From: Clostridium sp. 12(A)
Lineage (GTDB): Bacteria > Bacillota > Clostridia > Lachnospirales > Lachnospiraceae
NCBI GenBank assembly: GCA_000526575.1
Contig: JAGI01000002.1
Span: 3,167,001 to 3,231,000, forward strand
Length of the DNA stretch: 64,000 nucleotides
Direction of reading: 5' to 3'
A program made the position numbers and the translations under genes. The notes beneath the pieces were generated by a model, which was not told the DNA's origin, did not search any database, and was given only the letters and a program-made list of their open reading frames with translations. Shown in pieces: positions 1 through 8,122 of the stretch. Position 1 is the first letter of the stretch; every line of letters starts with the position of its first letter.

Positions 1-612
1 AACCAGCCGGTAGGATGTACGGCCACCATCGTGTATCAGATGTATCAGGAGAACAATGTAAAGATAGAGCCTCAGATTGCAGGTCTTCTTTGCAGCGCTA
101 TTATTTCCGATACCCTGTTATTCCGATCTCCTACCTGTACGGAAGCAGATAAGAAGGCGGCACTTGCCCTGGCTGACATTGCAGGAATTGACGCGGATAA
201 GTATGCTTCCTGCATGTTTGAGGCTGCAAGCAACTTAAAGGGAAAAACAGACGGAGAGATCTTCTATCAGGATTTTAAAAAGTTCTCTGTTGGAAAAATC
301 GCCTTTGGTGTGGGACAGATTACTTCTTTAAATGCAAAGGAGCTGGAAGAGCTGGAAGACCGTATGATTCCATATATGGTAAAGGCAAGAGAAGAGCATG
401 GCGTGGACATGATGTTCTTTATGCTCACCAACATTCTGACAGAATCCACCGTTCTCTTATGCGAGGGCCAGGGGGCAAAACAGATGATCTTAAGAGCCTT
501 CCGAACCGATAACAGGGAAGACGATCAGAAAGAACATGTGGTAAGTCTTCCAGGCGTAGTATCCAGAAAGAAACAGTTGATTCCAAGTATTGTGTTAGCC
601 GTTCAGGGATAA
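1..612 (+). CDS. ppaC: Manganese-dependent inorganic pyrophosphatase, C-terminal part
   Basis: The reading frame is open from base 1, so the start lies outside the window and only about 203 C-terminal residues are present. The product hydrolyses pyrophosphate to two phosphates in the cytoplasm. The visible part begins in the DHH-domain motif PVGCTATIVYQMY and continues into the DHHA2 substrate-binding domain, ending with the family hallmark SRKKQLIPSI that contacts substrate in class II (DHH) pyrophosphatases. Whether the full protein also carries regulatory CBS/DRTGG domains, as some clostridial members do, cannot be seen. The next gene follows after 13 bases with its own AAGGAGG site, suggesting co-transcription. 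Confidence 0.93.
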   Translation, partial: NQPVGCTATIVYQMYQENNVKIEPQIAGLLCSAIISDTLLFRSPTCTEADKKAALALADIAGIDADKYASCMFEAASNLKGKTDGEIFYQDFKKFSVGKIAFGVGQITSLNAKELEELEDRMIPYMVKAREEHGVDMMFFMLTNILTESTVLLCEGQGAKQMILRAFRTDNREDDQKEHVVSLPGVVSRKKQLIPSIVLAVQG

Positions 613-625
613 GGAGGCCGGTTAT

Positions 626-1240
626 ATGAAAAACCCGGAAAAATCAGGTAAGGTAGAATGGAAGCCTGGAAATATGCTTTATCCTCTTCCAGCTGTTATG
701 GTAAGCTGCCAGAGAGAGGGAGAGAAACCCAACATCATAACCGTTGCCTGGGCTGGTACCATATGCTCCACTCCGGCCATGCTTTCCATATCCGTACGAC
801 GGGAACGATACTCTTATGATATTATAAAAGAGACCGGAGAATTTGTAGTCAACCTGGTTTCTAAGGAGTTAGTGAGAGCTGCGGACTACTGCGGCGTAAA
901 ATCTGGCAGGGATGTTGACAAATTCGCTCAGATGAGGCTGACGCCCTGCACCTTAAATCATATCAAAGCTCCTGGAATCGAAGAGAGTCCTGTTTGTCTT
1001 GCCTGTAAGGTGGTGGAAGTAAAGCACCTTGGAAGTCATGATATGTTTATCGCTGAGATCTTAGGCGTGACCGTAGATAACCGGTATATGGATGAGAAAA
1101 ATAAATTTCATTTAAATCAGGCCGGGCTTGTAACCTATTCTCATGGAGAATACTTTGAGCTGGGAAAGAAGCTTGGCAGCTTTGGATATTCTGTGAGAAA
1201 GACGGATAAAAAGTCCGCCGGCAGGAGGAAACGTAAATGA
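626..1240 (+). CDS. Flavin reductase-like FMN-binding protein (flavoredoxin type)
   Basis: This 204-residue protein has the FMN-binding split-barrel fold of the flavin reductase-like family: an N-terminal stretch with PLPAVMVSCQ, then WAGTICSTPAMLSISVRRER and GEFVVNLVS, which form the flavin pocket in flavoredoxins. Such proteins bind FMN and pass electrons to partners or reduce flavin; the substrate here cannot be told. The ATG sits 8 bases after AAGGAGG. The C-terminus is basic (KKSAGRRKRK). Its stop overlaps the start of aroK by four bases (ATGA), which implies translational coupling, though no metabolic link to shikimate is obvious. Confidence 0.85.
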   Translation: MKNPEKSGKVEWKPGNMLYPLPAVMVSCQREGEKPNIITVAWAGTICSTPAMLSISVRRERYSYDIIKETGEFVVNLVSKELVRAADYCGVKSGRDVDKFAQMRLTPCTLNHIKAPGIEESPVCLACKVVEVKHLGSHDMFIAEILGVTVDNRYMDEKNKFHLNQAGLVTYSHGEYFELGKKLGSFGYSVRKTDKKSAGRRKRK

Positions 1241-1764
1241 CAGATAAGCGGGATAACATAACACTCATTGGGATGCCGGCCTCCGGCAAAAGCACCATCG
1301 GTGTCCTTTTAGCAAAGCGTTTGGGATATTCCTTTGTGGATGTGGATATCGTGATACAGGAACAGGAAGGAAAGCTTTTAAAGGAAATCATTGCAGAACG
1401 CGGCGATGACGGCTTTTTAGAGGTGGAGAACCGAATCAACCGGGAGCTTACTGTGTGTAAAAGTGTCATCGCCCCAGGCGGAAGTGTGATCTATGGGAAA
1501 GAGGCCATGGAGCATTTAAAGGAAATCAGCATTGTGGTATATCTAAAGCTCAGCTATGAAAGCGTAAAGGAGCGTCTGGGAAATCTGGTAGACCGTGGCG
1601 TGGTTTTAAAAGACGGCATGACCCTTTACGATTTATATCAGGAGAGGGTTCCATATTATGAATCCTATGCAGATATTACCATTGATGAGACAGGTCTTGA
1701 AGCAGGAAATATCGTGGATCAGCTGAGAGCTATTATGGAAGAAAAATTTGGGCTTACTACATAA
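1237..1764 (+). CDS. aroK: Shikimate kinase
   Basis: Phosphorylates shikimate with ATP to shikimate 3-phosphate in the aromatic amino acid pathway. Residues 12-20 are the P-loop GMPASGKST, followed by the family's DVD motif (FVDVDIVI), the FLEVENR segment that contacts shikimate, and the glycine-rich APGGSVIY. The length of 175 residues is normal for AroK/AroL. The nucleotide-binding lid region reads LVDRGVV rather than the usual RPLL form, so the lid arginine context is somewhat divergent. The start overlaps the flavin reductase stop by four bases. A strong intrinsic terminator follows about 40 bases downstream. Confidence 0.9.
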   Translation: MTDKRDNITLIGMPASGKSTIGVLLAKRLGYSFVDVDIVIQEQEGKLLKEIIAERGDDGFLEVENRINRELTVCKSVIAPGGSVIYGKEAMEHLKEISIVVYLKLSYESVKERLGNLVDRGVVLKDGMTLYDLYQERVPYYESYADITIDETGLEAGNIVDQLRAIMEEKFGLTT

Positions 1765-1805
1765 AACCAGGTAAGGCTGATGCATGAATATACAAAAAAT
1801 AAGTA

Positions 1806-1845
1806 TAAGGCGGAGAAGGAAGTGATAATTCTCCGCCTTATTTTT
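1806..1845 (+). terminator. Intrinsic terminator after aroK
   Basis: Perfect 12-bp stem TAAGGCGGAGAA (1806-1817) / TTCTCCGCCTTA (1829-1840) with an 11-base loop, followed by TTTTTAT. It ends the ppaC-aroK transcript. The rest of 1765-2105 holds the opp promoter and leader described separately. Confidence 0.9.
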
Positions 1846-1982
1846 ATGAAACGGGACATACCTTTATAACGAAAATTAGTGGTTCTCAAAAAAGAAGGAA
1901 AAGCATATGCATTAGAAAAAGACGCTTTGGGCTTGTAAAGTAATGAATTGCCTTAATTATTTTGTTTCTGCCGGAGCTGTTC

Positions 1983-2011
1983 TTGACATATATTGAAAAA
2001 TATAATAATGT
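1983..2011 (+). promoter_or_regulatory. Candidate promoter of the opp operon
   Basis: A consensus -35 TTGACA at 1983-1988 is followed by an AT-rich stretch containing AATAAT (2004-2009, spacing 15) and TAATGT (2006-2011, spacing 17) as -10 candidates. The -35 is convincing; the exact -10 is uncertain. Confidence 0.45.
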
Positions 2012-2029
2012 TACAAATATTTTTGGACA

Positions 2030-2073
2030 ATAGTGTCTGAACAGAGGGTTATTCTGTCAGATGCTATTTTTTT
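2030..2073 (+). terminator. Terminator-like hairpin in the opp leader (possible attenuator)
   Basis: ATAGTGTCTGAACAGA (2030-2045) can pair with TCTGTCAGATGCTAT (2053-2067) with one bulged A and two wobble pairs, followed by a run of seven T. It lies downstream of the candidate promoter and only about 30 bases before the oppA start, so it is either an attenuator in the oppA leader or a terminator for unidentified upstream transcription. Confidence 0.6.
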
Positions 2074-2105
2074 AAAATAATTATTAAACATGAGGGGGAA
2101 CATTC

Positions 2106-3788
2106 ATGAAAAAAAACCTGAAAAAATTAGCAGCAATCAGTATGGCAGGCATTATGGCCTGGTCTATGACCGCATGCGGGAATTCAAAGACAGTATCTCA
2201 GGAAACGAAAGACACTGCGGCTAAGGCGGAGACAAAAGAAGGAAGCAGTGAAGCGGGGAAGGTCTTAAATGTACATATTGATGTGGAAGTGGCATCCCTG
2301 GATCCACAGATTGCCACCGACGGGACATCTTTTGAAGTCATTGCTGATACCACCGATGGGCTCTATGAGCTGGATGCCGACGGAAACCCCATACCAGCAC
2401 TTGCAGAAAGCGTAGAGAAAAGCGAAGATGGCCTCACCCTCACCTATCATTTAAGAGATGCCAAATGGTCCAACGGCACTCCGGTGACTGCCAAAGATTT
2501 TGTATTTGCCTGGAAGCGGGCCGTTGACCCAAAGACAGCAAGTGAGTATGCATTTATCGTAGGAATCGCAGGAATTAAAAATGCAGAAGCAGTGGCAGCT
2601 GGTGAAAAGCCACTGGAGGAGCTTGGAGTCACAGCTGTAGATGACAAGACGTTAAAGGTAGAGCTTGACGTTCCTGTCCCATATTTCGAATCCTTAATGG
2701 CATTCCCCACCTTTTATCCGGTGAATCAGGAGTTTTTTGAAAAAACTGGGGATCAGTATGCCTCAACCCCGGATACTCTGTTATCCAACGGACCGTATAA
2801 GATCACCTCTTACGAACCAGCGGCTACTACCATAACCCTGGAGAAGAATAAGGACTACTGGGACGCTGATAAGGTAAAGCTTGACGGAATGAAGTATCAG
2901 GTCATTAAGGATTCCCAGCAGGCCATTTTGGCATATCAGAATGGGGATTTAGACGTAGTGACCTTATCAGGAGAACAGGTGGAGCAGTTCCAGGCTGACC
3001 CTGAATTTAAGAACATCATGGCAGGCTATTTATGGTATCTTTCCCCCAATACCAAGGTGAAGGGGCTTGAAAATTTAAATTTGAGAAAAGCATTGTCTCT
3101 TTGTTTTGATAAGGAGGCTGTGTGCACCAATATCTTAAAGGATGGCTCCATTCCTGCTTATTTTGCAGTTCCAACCTTGCTGGCGACTGGCCCCGATGGA
3201 AAGGACTACAGAGAGAGCGCAGGCAGTAATTATTTTAAAACTGACAAGGCAGAAGCCTTAAAGTATTGGGAGGAAGCCAAAAAAGAGCTGGGAGTCGACA
3301 GCCTTACCTATACCATGATTGTTGAGGATACGGAGTCAGCCATTAATGTTGCCCAGTTCTTGCAGTCGGAGATTCAGACCACCCTTCCCGGAATCACCAT
3401 CACTCTGGAGCAGATGCCAAAGAAAAACCGTGTGGAGAGGATGCAGGAGGGACAGTTTGAGATAGGTCTTACCCGATGGGGACCAGATTATGCTGATCCT
3501 ATGACTTATCTTGACATGTGGACCACAGACAGCCCCAATAACTATGGCTTCTGGTCCAATAAGGACTACGATTCCATCATAGAATCCAGCAAAAAGGGAG
3601 AGCTTGCCCTTGATCCGGCAAAACGATGGAAAGCCCTGATGGATGCAGAAAAAATCGTTTGCGACGACGCAGTCATCTTCCCGGTATACCAAAAAGGAAA
3701 TGCAGTCATGCAGAAAGCAAATGTGGAAGGCATTGACTTCCATTCCATAGCAATTAACCGTTATTTTAAAAATACAGTCAAGAATTAA
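2106..3788 (+). CDS. oppA: Oligopeptide ABC transporter substrate-binding lipoprotein (OppA-like)
   Basis: A 560-residue extracellular solute-binding protein of family 5 (SBP_bac_5), tethered to the membrane and delivering peptides to the OppBC channel. The signal peptide has a KKNLKK basic start, a short hydrophobic core and the lipobox MTAC with lipidated Cys24, followed by a Ser/Lys/Glu-rich linker. Family features visible are the LDPQIATD start of domain I, LRDAKWSNGTPVTAKDFVFAWKR, and SNGPYKI. A GAGGGGG ribosome site precedes the ATG. It heads a tight five-gene operon, the canonical oppABCDF order. The ligand could also be another oligomer, since family 5 proteins vary and a GH5 glucanase follows the operon. 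Confidence 0.92.
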   Translation: MKKNLKKLAAISMAGIMAWSMTACGNSKTVSQETKDTAAKAETKEGSSEAGKVLNVHIDVEVASLDPQIATDGTSFEVIADTTDGLYELDADGNPIPALAESVEKSEDGLTLTYHLRDAKWSNGTPVTAKDFVFAWKRAVDPKTASEYAFIVGIAGIKNAEAVAAGEKPLEELGVTAVDDKTLKVELDVPVPYFESLMAFPTFYPVNQEFFEKTGDQYASTPDTLLSNGPYKITSYEPAATTITLEKNKDYWDADKVKLDGMKYQVIKDSQQAILAYQNGDLDVVTLSGEQVEQFQADPEFKNIMAGYLWYLSPNTKVKGLENLNLRKALSLCFDKEAVCTNILKDGSIPAYFAVPTLLATGPDGKDYRESAGSNYFKTDKAEALKYWEEAKKELGVDSLTYTMIVEDTESAINVAQFLQSEIQTTLPGITITLEQMPKKNRVERMQEGQFEIGLTRWGPDYADPMTYLDMWTTDSPNNYGFWSNKDYDSIIESSKKGELALDPAKRWKALMDAEKIVCDDAVIFPVYQKGNAVMQKANVEGIDFHSIAINRYFKNTVKN

Positions 3789-3815
3789 TGGCTGATTGAG
3801 ATAGGAGAGATACCC

Positions 3816-4760
3816 TTGAAACGATACGTTGCAAAGCGGGTCTGTATTTCTTTGGCAACCTTACTGTCAATCCTTTTTATTCTGTTTTTAATGCTTCAGC
3901 TGATGCCAGGGTCCCCCTTTAACGATGAAAAGCTGACCCAGTCCCAGGTAGCTCTTTTAAATGATAAGTATGGCCTTGATAAACCCGTCTACTACCGCTT
4001 TATTCAGTATGTGAAGCATATGGTGACCGGAGATTTTGGAGTGTCCTATACCATTTCCAAGAACACCTCCATCACCACACTTTTAGCCTCCAGACTTCCG
4101 GTGTCTATCCGCATCGGAGGTCAGGCTGTGCTTCTTGGAACCATCATAGGGCTGTTTCTGGGGCTTTTAGCGGCTTTAAAGCATAACACCGTATTTGATA
4201 CGTTAACTACGGTTATTTCCGTACTGGGTGTCAGTCTTCCGTCCTATGTGTTCGCACTGGCGCTTTCTTATTCTCTGGGATACCGGGTCCATTGGTTTCC
4301 GCTGTTGTATCAGCAGGAAGCGGCAGTCAAATCCTCGGTACTGCCCACCATATCCCTTGCCATGTTCACGGTGGCTACGGTGGCCCGTTTTACCAGAACG
4401 GAGATGCTTGAGGTTCTGGGTTCGGATTACATGCTCCTGGGAGAAAGTAAGGGACTTCCCCAGTGGAGGCTTATTCTGGTCCATGGATTAAAAAATGCCC
4501 TGATTCCCATTATTACGGTTCTGGCGCCTCTCGTCGTCAGTCTGATGACAGGCTCTCTTGTGGTGGAGAAAATATTTTCCATACCAGGAATAGGAAGTCT
4601 TTTAGTCACTGCCATACAGTCTAATGATTATAACGTCATTGTGACTCTGGCCTTTATTTACAGTGCCATGTACATTGGAATCATGCTTTTTGTCGATATC
4701 CTTTACGGAATCATTGATCCACGCATCCGTCTGGCAAAGGAGGAAAATTATGAGCACTGA
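3816..4760 (+). CDS. oppB: Oligopeptide ABC transporter permease (OppB-like)
   Basis: Inner-membrane permease of the peptide importer, 314 residues. The N-terminal segment MKRYVAKRVCISLATLLSI is the typical first helix of DppB/OppB, followed by the extracellular loop with LMPGSPF and then five more helices. The EAA loop that docks to the ATPases is recognisable as LGESKGLPQWRLILVHGLKNALIPI. The start codon is TTG at 3816, placed five bases after an AGGAGAG site, which is the best available start. The stop overlaps the next gene's start by 11 bases. Confidence 0.92.
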   Translation: MKRYVAKRVCISLATLLSILFILFLMLQLMPGSPFNDEKLTQSQVALLNDKYGLDKPVYYRFIQYVKHMVTGDFGVSYTISKNTSITTLLASRLPVSIRIGGQAVLLGTIIGLFLGLLAALKHNTVFDTLTTVISVLGVSLPSYVFALALSYSLGYRVHWFPLLYQQEAAVKSSVLPTISLAMFTVATVARFTRTEMLEVLGSDYMLLGESKGLPQWRLILVHGLKNALIPIITVLAPLVVSLMTGSLVVEKIFSIPGIGSLLVTAIQSNDYNVIVTLAFIYSAMYIGIMLFVDILYGIIDPRIRLAKEENYEH

Positions 4761-5811
4761 TCAGAAATCTGGAGAGTCCTTTGAATTTCTGCCGGATGAT
4801 TTTCTCCTGGCAGAGAACCAGAATCTTGGCATGGATCAGGTATATCCGGCCCGCTCCTATTGGAGCGATGTTTTCTCTGCTTTTATAAAAAATAAAGGGG
4901 CAGTCATTGGCCTTATCGCTATTTTATTCATCATTTTTTTTGCCATTGCAGGCCCTTATATGAATGGCTATACCTATGATGGGCAGATTATTGCAAACCA
5001 GAACCTTGCGCCCAGAATACCGGGTCTTGAAACCTTAGGAATCTTTGACGGAACGGAGCGCATGTCCACCTCCACGGGCGTGAACGTTGTAAACAAGTAT
5101 GTAATTTCAGGTAAGACAACAGGTCTGGAAAATACCTATTACTGGTTTGGCACGGATGTTCTTGGGAGGGATATTTTCACCCGGACCTTTATGGGTACCC
5201 GGATATCCTTATACATCGCTCTGGTCGCAGTCATTGTTGATCTTTGCTTTGGAATGAGTTATGGACTGATCAGCGGATACTTTGGGGGAGCGGTGGATAA
5301 TATCATGCAGCGGTTCGCGGAAATATTAAATGGGATTCCCACCCTGGTCATTGTGACCCTTCTTATGCTGGTCTTAAGGCCTGGATTATTTACCATTACC
5401 CTGGCCCTTGCCATTACAGGCTGGATTGGAATGAACCGGATTGCCAGAGCCCAGGTATTAAAGCTTAAAGAGCAGGAATTTGTTCTTGCCTCAAAGACAC
5501 TTGGGGCAGGAGATTTTTACGTTATATTTAAAGAGATTCTTCCAAACATATTTGGGCAGCTGATCATCATGTCCATGTTTTCCATACCAAATGCCATTTT
5601 TACGGAAGCCTTCCTGGCTTTCATCGGTCTTGGAGTTCCGGCTCCGCTGGCCTCCCTGGGGTCCTTAATCAGCGATTCCTTTAAGTCATTTACCACCCAT
5701 CCGTATATGATTATTTCTCCGGTTCTGGTGCTGGCTATTATCATGCTGAGCTTTAATATGCTGGCAGACGGACTCCGGGATGCATTTGATCCAAAAATGA
5801 AGGAGATATAG
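4750..5811 (+). CDS. oppC: Oligopeptide ABC transporter permease (OppC-like)
   Basis: Second permease of the importer, about 353 residues. A cytoplasmic N-terminus (MSTDQKSGE...) leads to the first helix near residue 45, then a large periplasmic-side loop (YDGQIIANQNLAPRIPG) and the transmembrane core beginning at FGTDVLGRDIFTR, the family signature. The EAA docking loop appears as LASKTLGAGDFYVIFKEILPN. The ATG at 4750 is chosen over a longer open frame beginning at 4663 because it follows AAAGGAGG and begins with a family-like N-terminus; this gives an 11-base overlap with oppB. Confidence 0.92.
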   Translation: MSTDQKSGESFEFLPDDFLLAENQNLGMDQVYPARSYWSDVFSAFIKNKGAVIGLIAILFIIFFAIAGPYMNGYTYDGQIIANQNLAPRIPGLETLGIFDGTERMSTSTGVNVVNKYVISGKTTGLENTYYWFGTDVLGRDIFTRTFMGTRISLYIALVAVIVDLCFGMSYGLISGYFGGAVDNIMQRFAEILNGIPTLVIVTLLMLVLRPGLFTITLALAITGWIGMNRIARAQVLKLKEQEFVLASKTLGAGDFYVIFKEILPNIFGQLIIMSMFSIPNAIFTEAFLAFIGLGVPAPLASLGSLISDSFKSFTTHPYMIISPVLVLAIIMLSFNMLADGLRDAFDPKMKEI

Positions 5812-5821
5812 GAGGTGTGTC

Positions 5822-6886
5822 ATGAACAAAGAAAAAGTATTGTCCATTCGGGATCTCTCCATCTCCTTTCAGACTACGGCTGGGGAAGCCAATGCCATTC
5901 GGGGAGTAAAGCTTGATTTATATAAGGGAGAGACTCTTGCAATCGTGGGGGAATCCGGGTCAGGAAAGTCGGTGACAGTTAAGGCCATCATGGGCATTTT
6001 AAGCGGAAATGGTACGGTTACCGGCGGAACCATTGATTTTACCTATGAAAGAAACGGGGAGACCGTCCATCAGGATTTATTAAAGCTATCAAAGAAGGAA
6101 ATGCGGCGCCGCATCAATGGAAAGCGGATTGCCATGGTATTTCAGGACCCTATGACCTCCTTAAATCCCACCATGACCATAGGAAAGCAGATTATGGAGG
6201 GAATGCGGTGTCATTATAAGACACCGAAAAAAGAGGCCTATGAAAAGGCCGTGAGCCTCCTGTCCCTGGTTGGAATTACAGAACCAAAAAAGCGGATGAA
6301 ATGTTACCCCCACCAGCTATCAGGAGGTATGCGCCAGAGAGTGGTCATTGCCATTGCCTTATCCTGTGATCCTGAGGTGCTCATCTGCGACGAGCCGACC
6401 ACAGCTTTAGATGTTACCATTCAGGCTAAGATACTGGAGCTGATTAAGGAAATACAGGATAGAACCGGAATTTCGGTCATCTACATCACCCATGACCTTG
6501 GAGTAGTAGCAAAGGTGGCGGATTATGTGGCTGTGATGTATGCGGGAAAGATCGTGGAAAAGGGGCTTTCTGAAGAAGTCTTTTATGACCCAAGACATCC
6601 CTATACCTGGGGACTTTTATCTGCCATGCCGGATTTAAATACCTCAGATGAGGCGCTCTACACCATACCAGGAAGTCCTTATAATCTACTTGGGAAAGGA
6701 ACGGGAGATGCCTTTGCAGACCGGAACGCATACGCCCTGAACATTGATTACCGGATGGAGCCGCCTATGTTTCAAGTGACGGATACCCATTATGCGGCTA
6801 CCTGGCTCCTTCATGAGAATGCGCCGGAGGTAGGCATGCCCGATGCTCTGAAAGCCAGGATTTTAAGAATGAGAAAGGAGGCTTAA
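5822..6886 (+). CDS. oppD: Oligopeptide ABC transporter ATP-binding protein (OppD-like)
   Basis: Cytoplasmic ATPase that powers the importer, 354 residues. Walker A GESGSGKS is at 43-50, the Q-loop [10 protein letters not shown] near 107-116, the ABC signature LSGGMRQR at 166-173 and Walker [12 protein letters not shown] at 187-197, followed by the switch histidine in YITHDLG. The C-terminal oligopeptide/dipeptide extension ([12 protein letters not shown]) is present, but the usual cysteine-rich tail that binds an Fe-S cluster in many OppD proteins is not evident. AGGAGGTG precedes the ATG; the next gene begins four bases after the stop. Confidence 0.93.
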   Translation: MNKEKVLSIRDLSISFQTTAGEANAIRGVKLDLYKGETLAIVGESGSGKSVTVKAIMGILSGNGTVTGGTIDFTYERNGETVHQDLLKLSKKEMRRRINGKRIAMVFQDPMTSLNPTMTIGKQIMEGMRCHYKTPKKEAYEKAVSLLSLVGITEPKKRMKCYPHQLSGGMRQRVVIAIALSCDPEVLICDEPTTALDVTIQAKILELIKEIQDRTGISVIYITHDLGVVAKVADYVAVMYAGKIVEKGLSEEVFYDPRHPYTWGLLSAMPDLNTSDEALYTIPGSPYNLLGKGTGDAFADRNAYALNIDYRMEPPMFQVTDTHYAATWLLHENAPEVGMPDALKARILRMRKEA

Positions 6887-6890
6887 AGAG

Positions 6891-7826
6891 ATGGAAGAAG
6901 AAAAAAAGCCCCTTTTGGAAGTGAACGATCTAAAGCAGTATTTCAGAGTGAGCAGAAACTATCAGGTAAAAGCGGTGGACGGAGTTTCCTTTCAGATCTT
7001 CCCAGGCGAGACCTATGGTCTGGTAGGGGAATCAGGAAGCGGCAAATCCACCATCGGCCGTTCCTTGATTCGGCTTTATAAGCCAACATCAGGAGAGGTG
7101 AAATTTAAGGGAGTCACGATTTCCGGAAACCTTACAGGAGAAGAGACAAAGCACCTTCGCACGAAGATGCAGATGATCTTTCAGGATCCCATGGCCTGCT
7201 TAAATCCAAGAAAAAAAGTATTGGATATCGTGGCCCAGGGGCTGGATCTCCATGGCATGTGCCATTCGAGTAAGGAGCGGGAAGAAAAGGTTTACAGTAT
7301 CCTTAAAATGGTGGGGCTATCAAAGGAACATGCCACCCGCTATCCCCATCAGTTTTCCGGGGGCCAGCGACAGAGAATTGGAATCGCAAGAGCTTTAATT
7401 ATGGATCCGGATCTCATTATTGCAGACGAGGCAATCAGCGCTCTTGATGTATCCATACAGGCGCAGGTGGTGAATTTAATGAAAGAGATTCAGGCACAGA
7501 CCGGGTCTGCCATCCTTTTCATTGCTCATGATTTATCCATGGTAAAATATATTTCTGACCGGATTGGAGTCCTCCATCTGGGGCATTTGGTGGAAACCGG
7601 AACTACGGAAGAGATCTTTGAAAATCCCATTCACCCCTACACGAGATCGCTCCTGTCCGCCATTCCACAGCCGGATCCCATTGGAGAGAAAAAGCGGGTG
7701 GCCCTGTCCTATGATTACGGGGAAATGGGAATCGATTACAAGGCAGGAACCAGCCACTTCATTCAGGGACAGCATTATGTATTAGGGACAGAGGACGAGA
7801 TTAAGAGCTGGAGAAAAAAGGCATAA
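6891..7826 (+). CDS. oppF: Oligopeptide ABC transporter ATP-binding protein (OppF-like)
   Basis: Partner ATPase of OppD, 311 residues. Walker [10 protein letters not shown] lies at 46-54, the signature FSGGQRQRIGIARAL in the middle and Walker B LIIADEAISALD after it, with the C-terminal HPYTRSLLSAIP motif of the oligopeptide subfamily. It is the last gene of the operon; no U-tailed hairpin is visible in the roughly 200 bases after it, so transcription may run towards the glucanase gene. Confidence 0.92.
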   Translation: MEEEKKPLLEVNDLKQYFRVSRNYQVKAVDGVSFQIFPGETYGLVGESGSGKSTIGRSLIRLYKPTSGEVKFKGVTISGNLTGEETKHLRTKMQMIFQDPMACLNPRKKVLDIVAQGLDLHGMCHSSKEREEKVYSILKMVGLSKEHATRYPHQFSGGQRQRIGIARALIMDPDLIIADEAISALDVSIQAQVVNLMKEIQAQTGSAILFIAHDLSMVKYISDRIGVLHLGHLVETGTTEEIFENPIHPYTRSLLSAIPQPDPIGEKKRVALSYDYGEMGIDYKAGTSHFIQGQHYVLGTEDEIKSWRKKA

Positions 7827-8027
7827 AGTGATAACCATGGATTGGTGAGTTGTCTATGAAAAAAGTGTAGCACAAAGTTAGGTCCTATGCGTAAGGTCTA
7901 TTTGTTTATATTGCTTAAATTTTATCAAATTCTAATAAAATTACCCCCCATCACATATTGATGTATAACCGGACTCATAACAAATGCTTTGTATGAAATG
8001 AAGCATATGAGAAAGGGAGGGGGCACA

Positions 8028-8102
8028 ATGAGGAACAAAAAATCATTTCATAGAAAGGGAGGTCCGGGAATAAAAAATCAACTGGCTATAGAGGTTGATT
8101 GA
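8028..8102 (+). other. Possible 24-codon leader ORF before the GH5 gene
   Basis: An ATG at 8028 follows an unusually strong GAAAGGGAGGGGG site and opens 24 codons (MRNKKSFHRKGG...) ending at 8102, 20 bases before the glucanase start. It is basic at its N-terminus but has no hydrophobic core, so it is not a normal signal peptide. Nothing else clear was found in 7827-8122 apart from a 6-bp ATGCTT/AAGCAT hairpin (about 7984-8006). Confidence 0.25.
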
Positions 8103-8122
8103 AATGAAGGGAAGTATTTAAA

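Noticed and set aside
1047-1469. Open frames antisense to real genes, such as this 140-codon minus-strand frame
   Set aside because: They lie opposite well-supported genes, lack ribosome sites and show no recognisable protein features.
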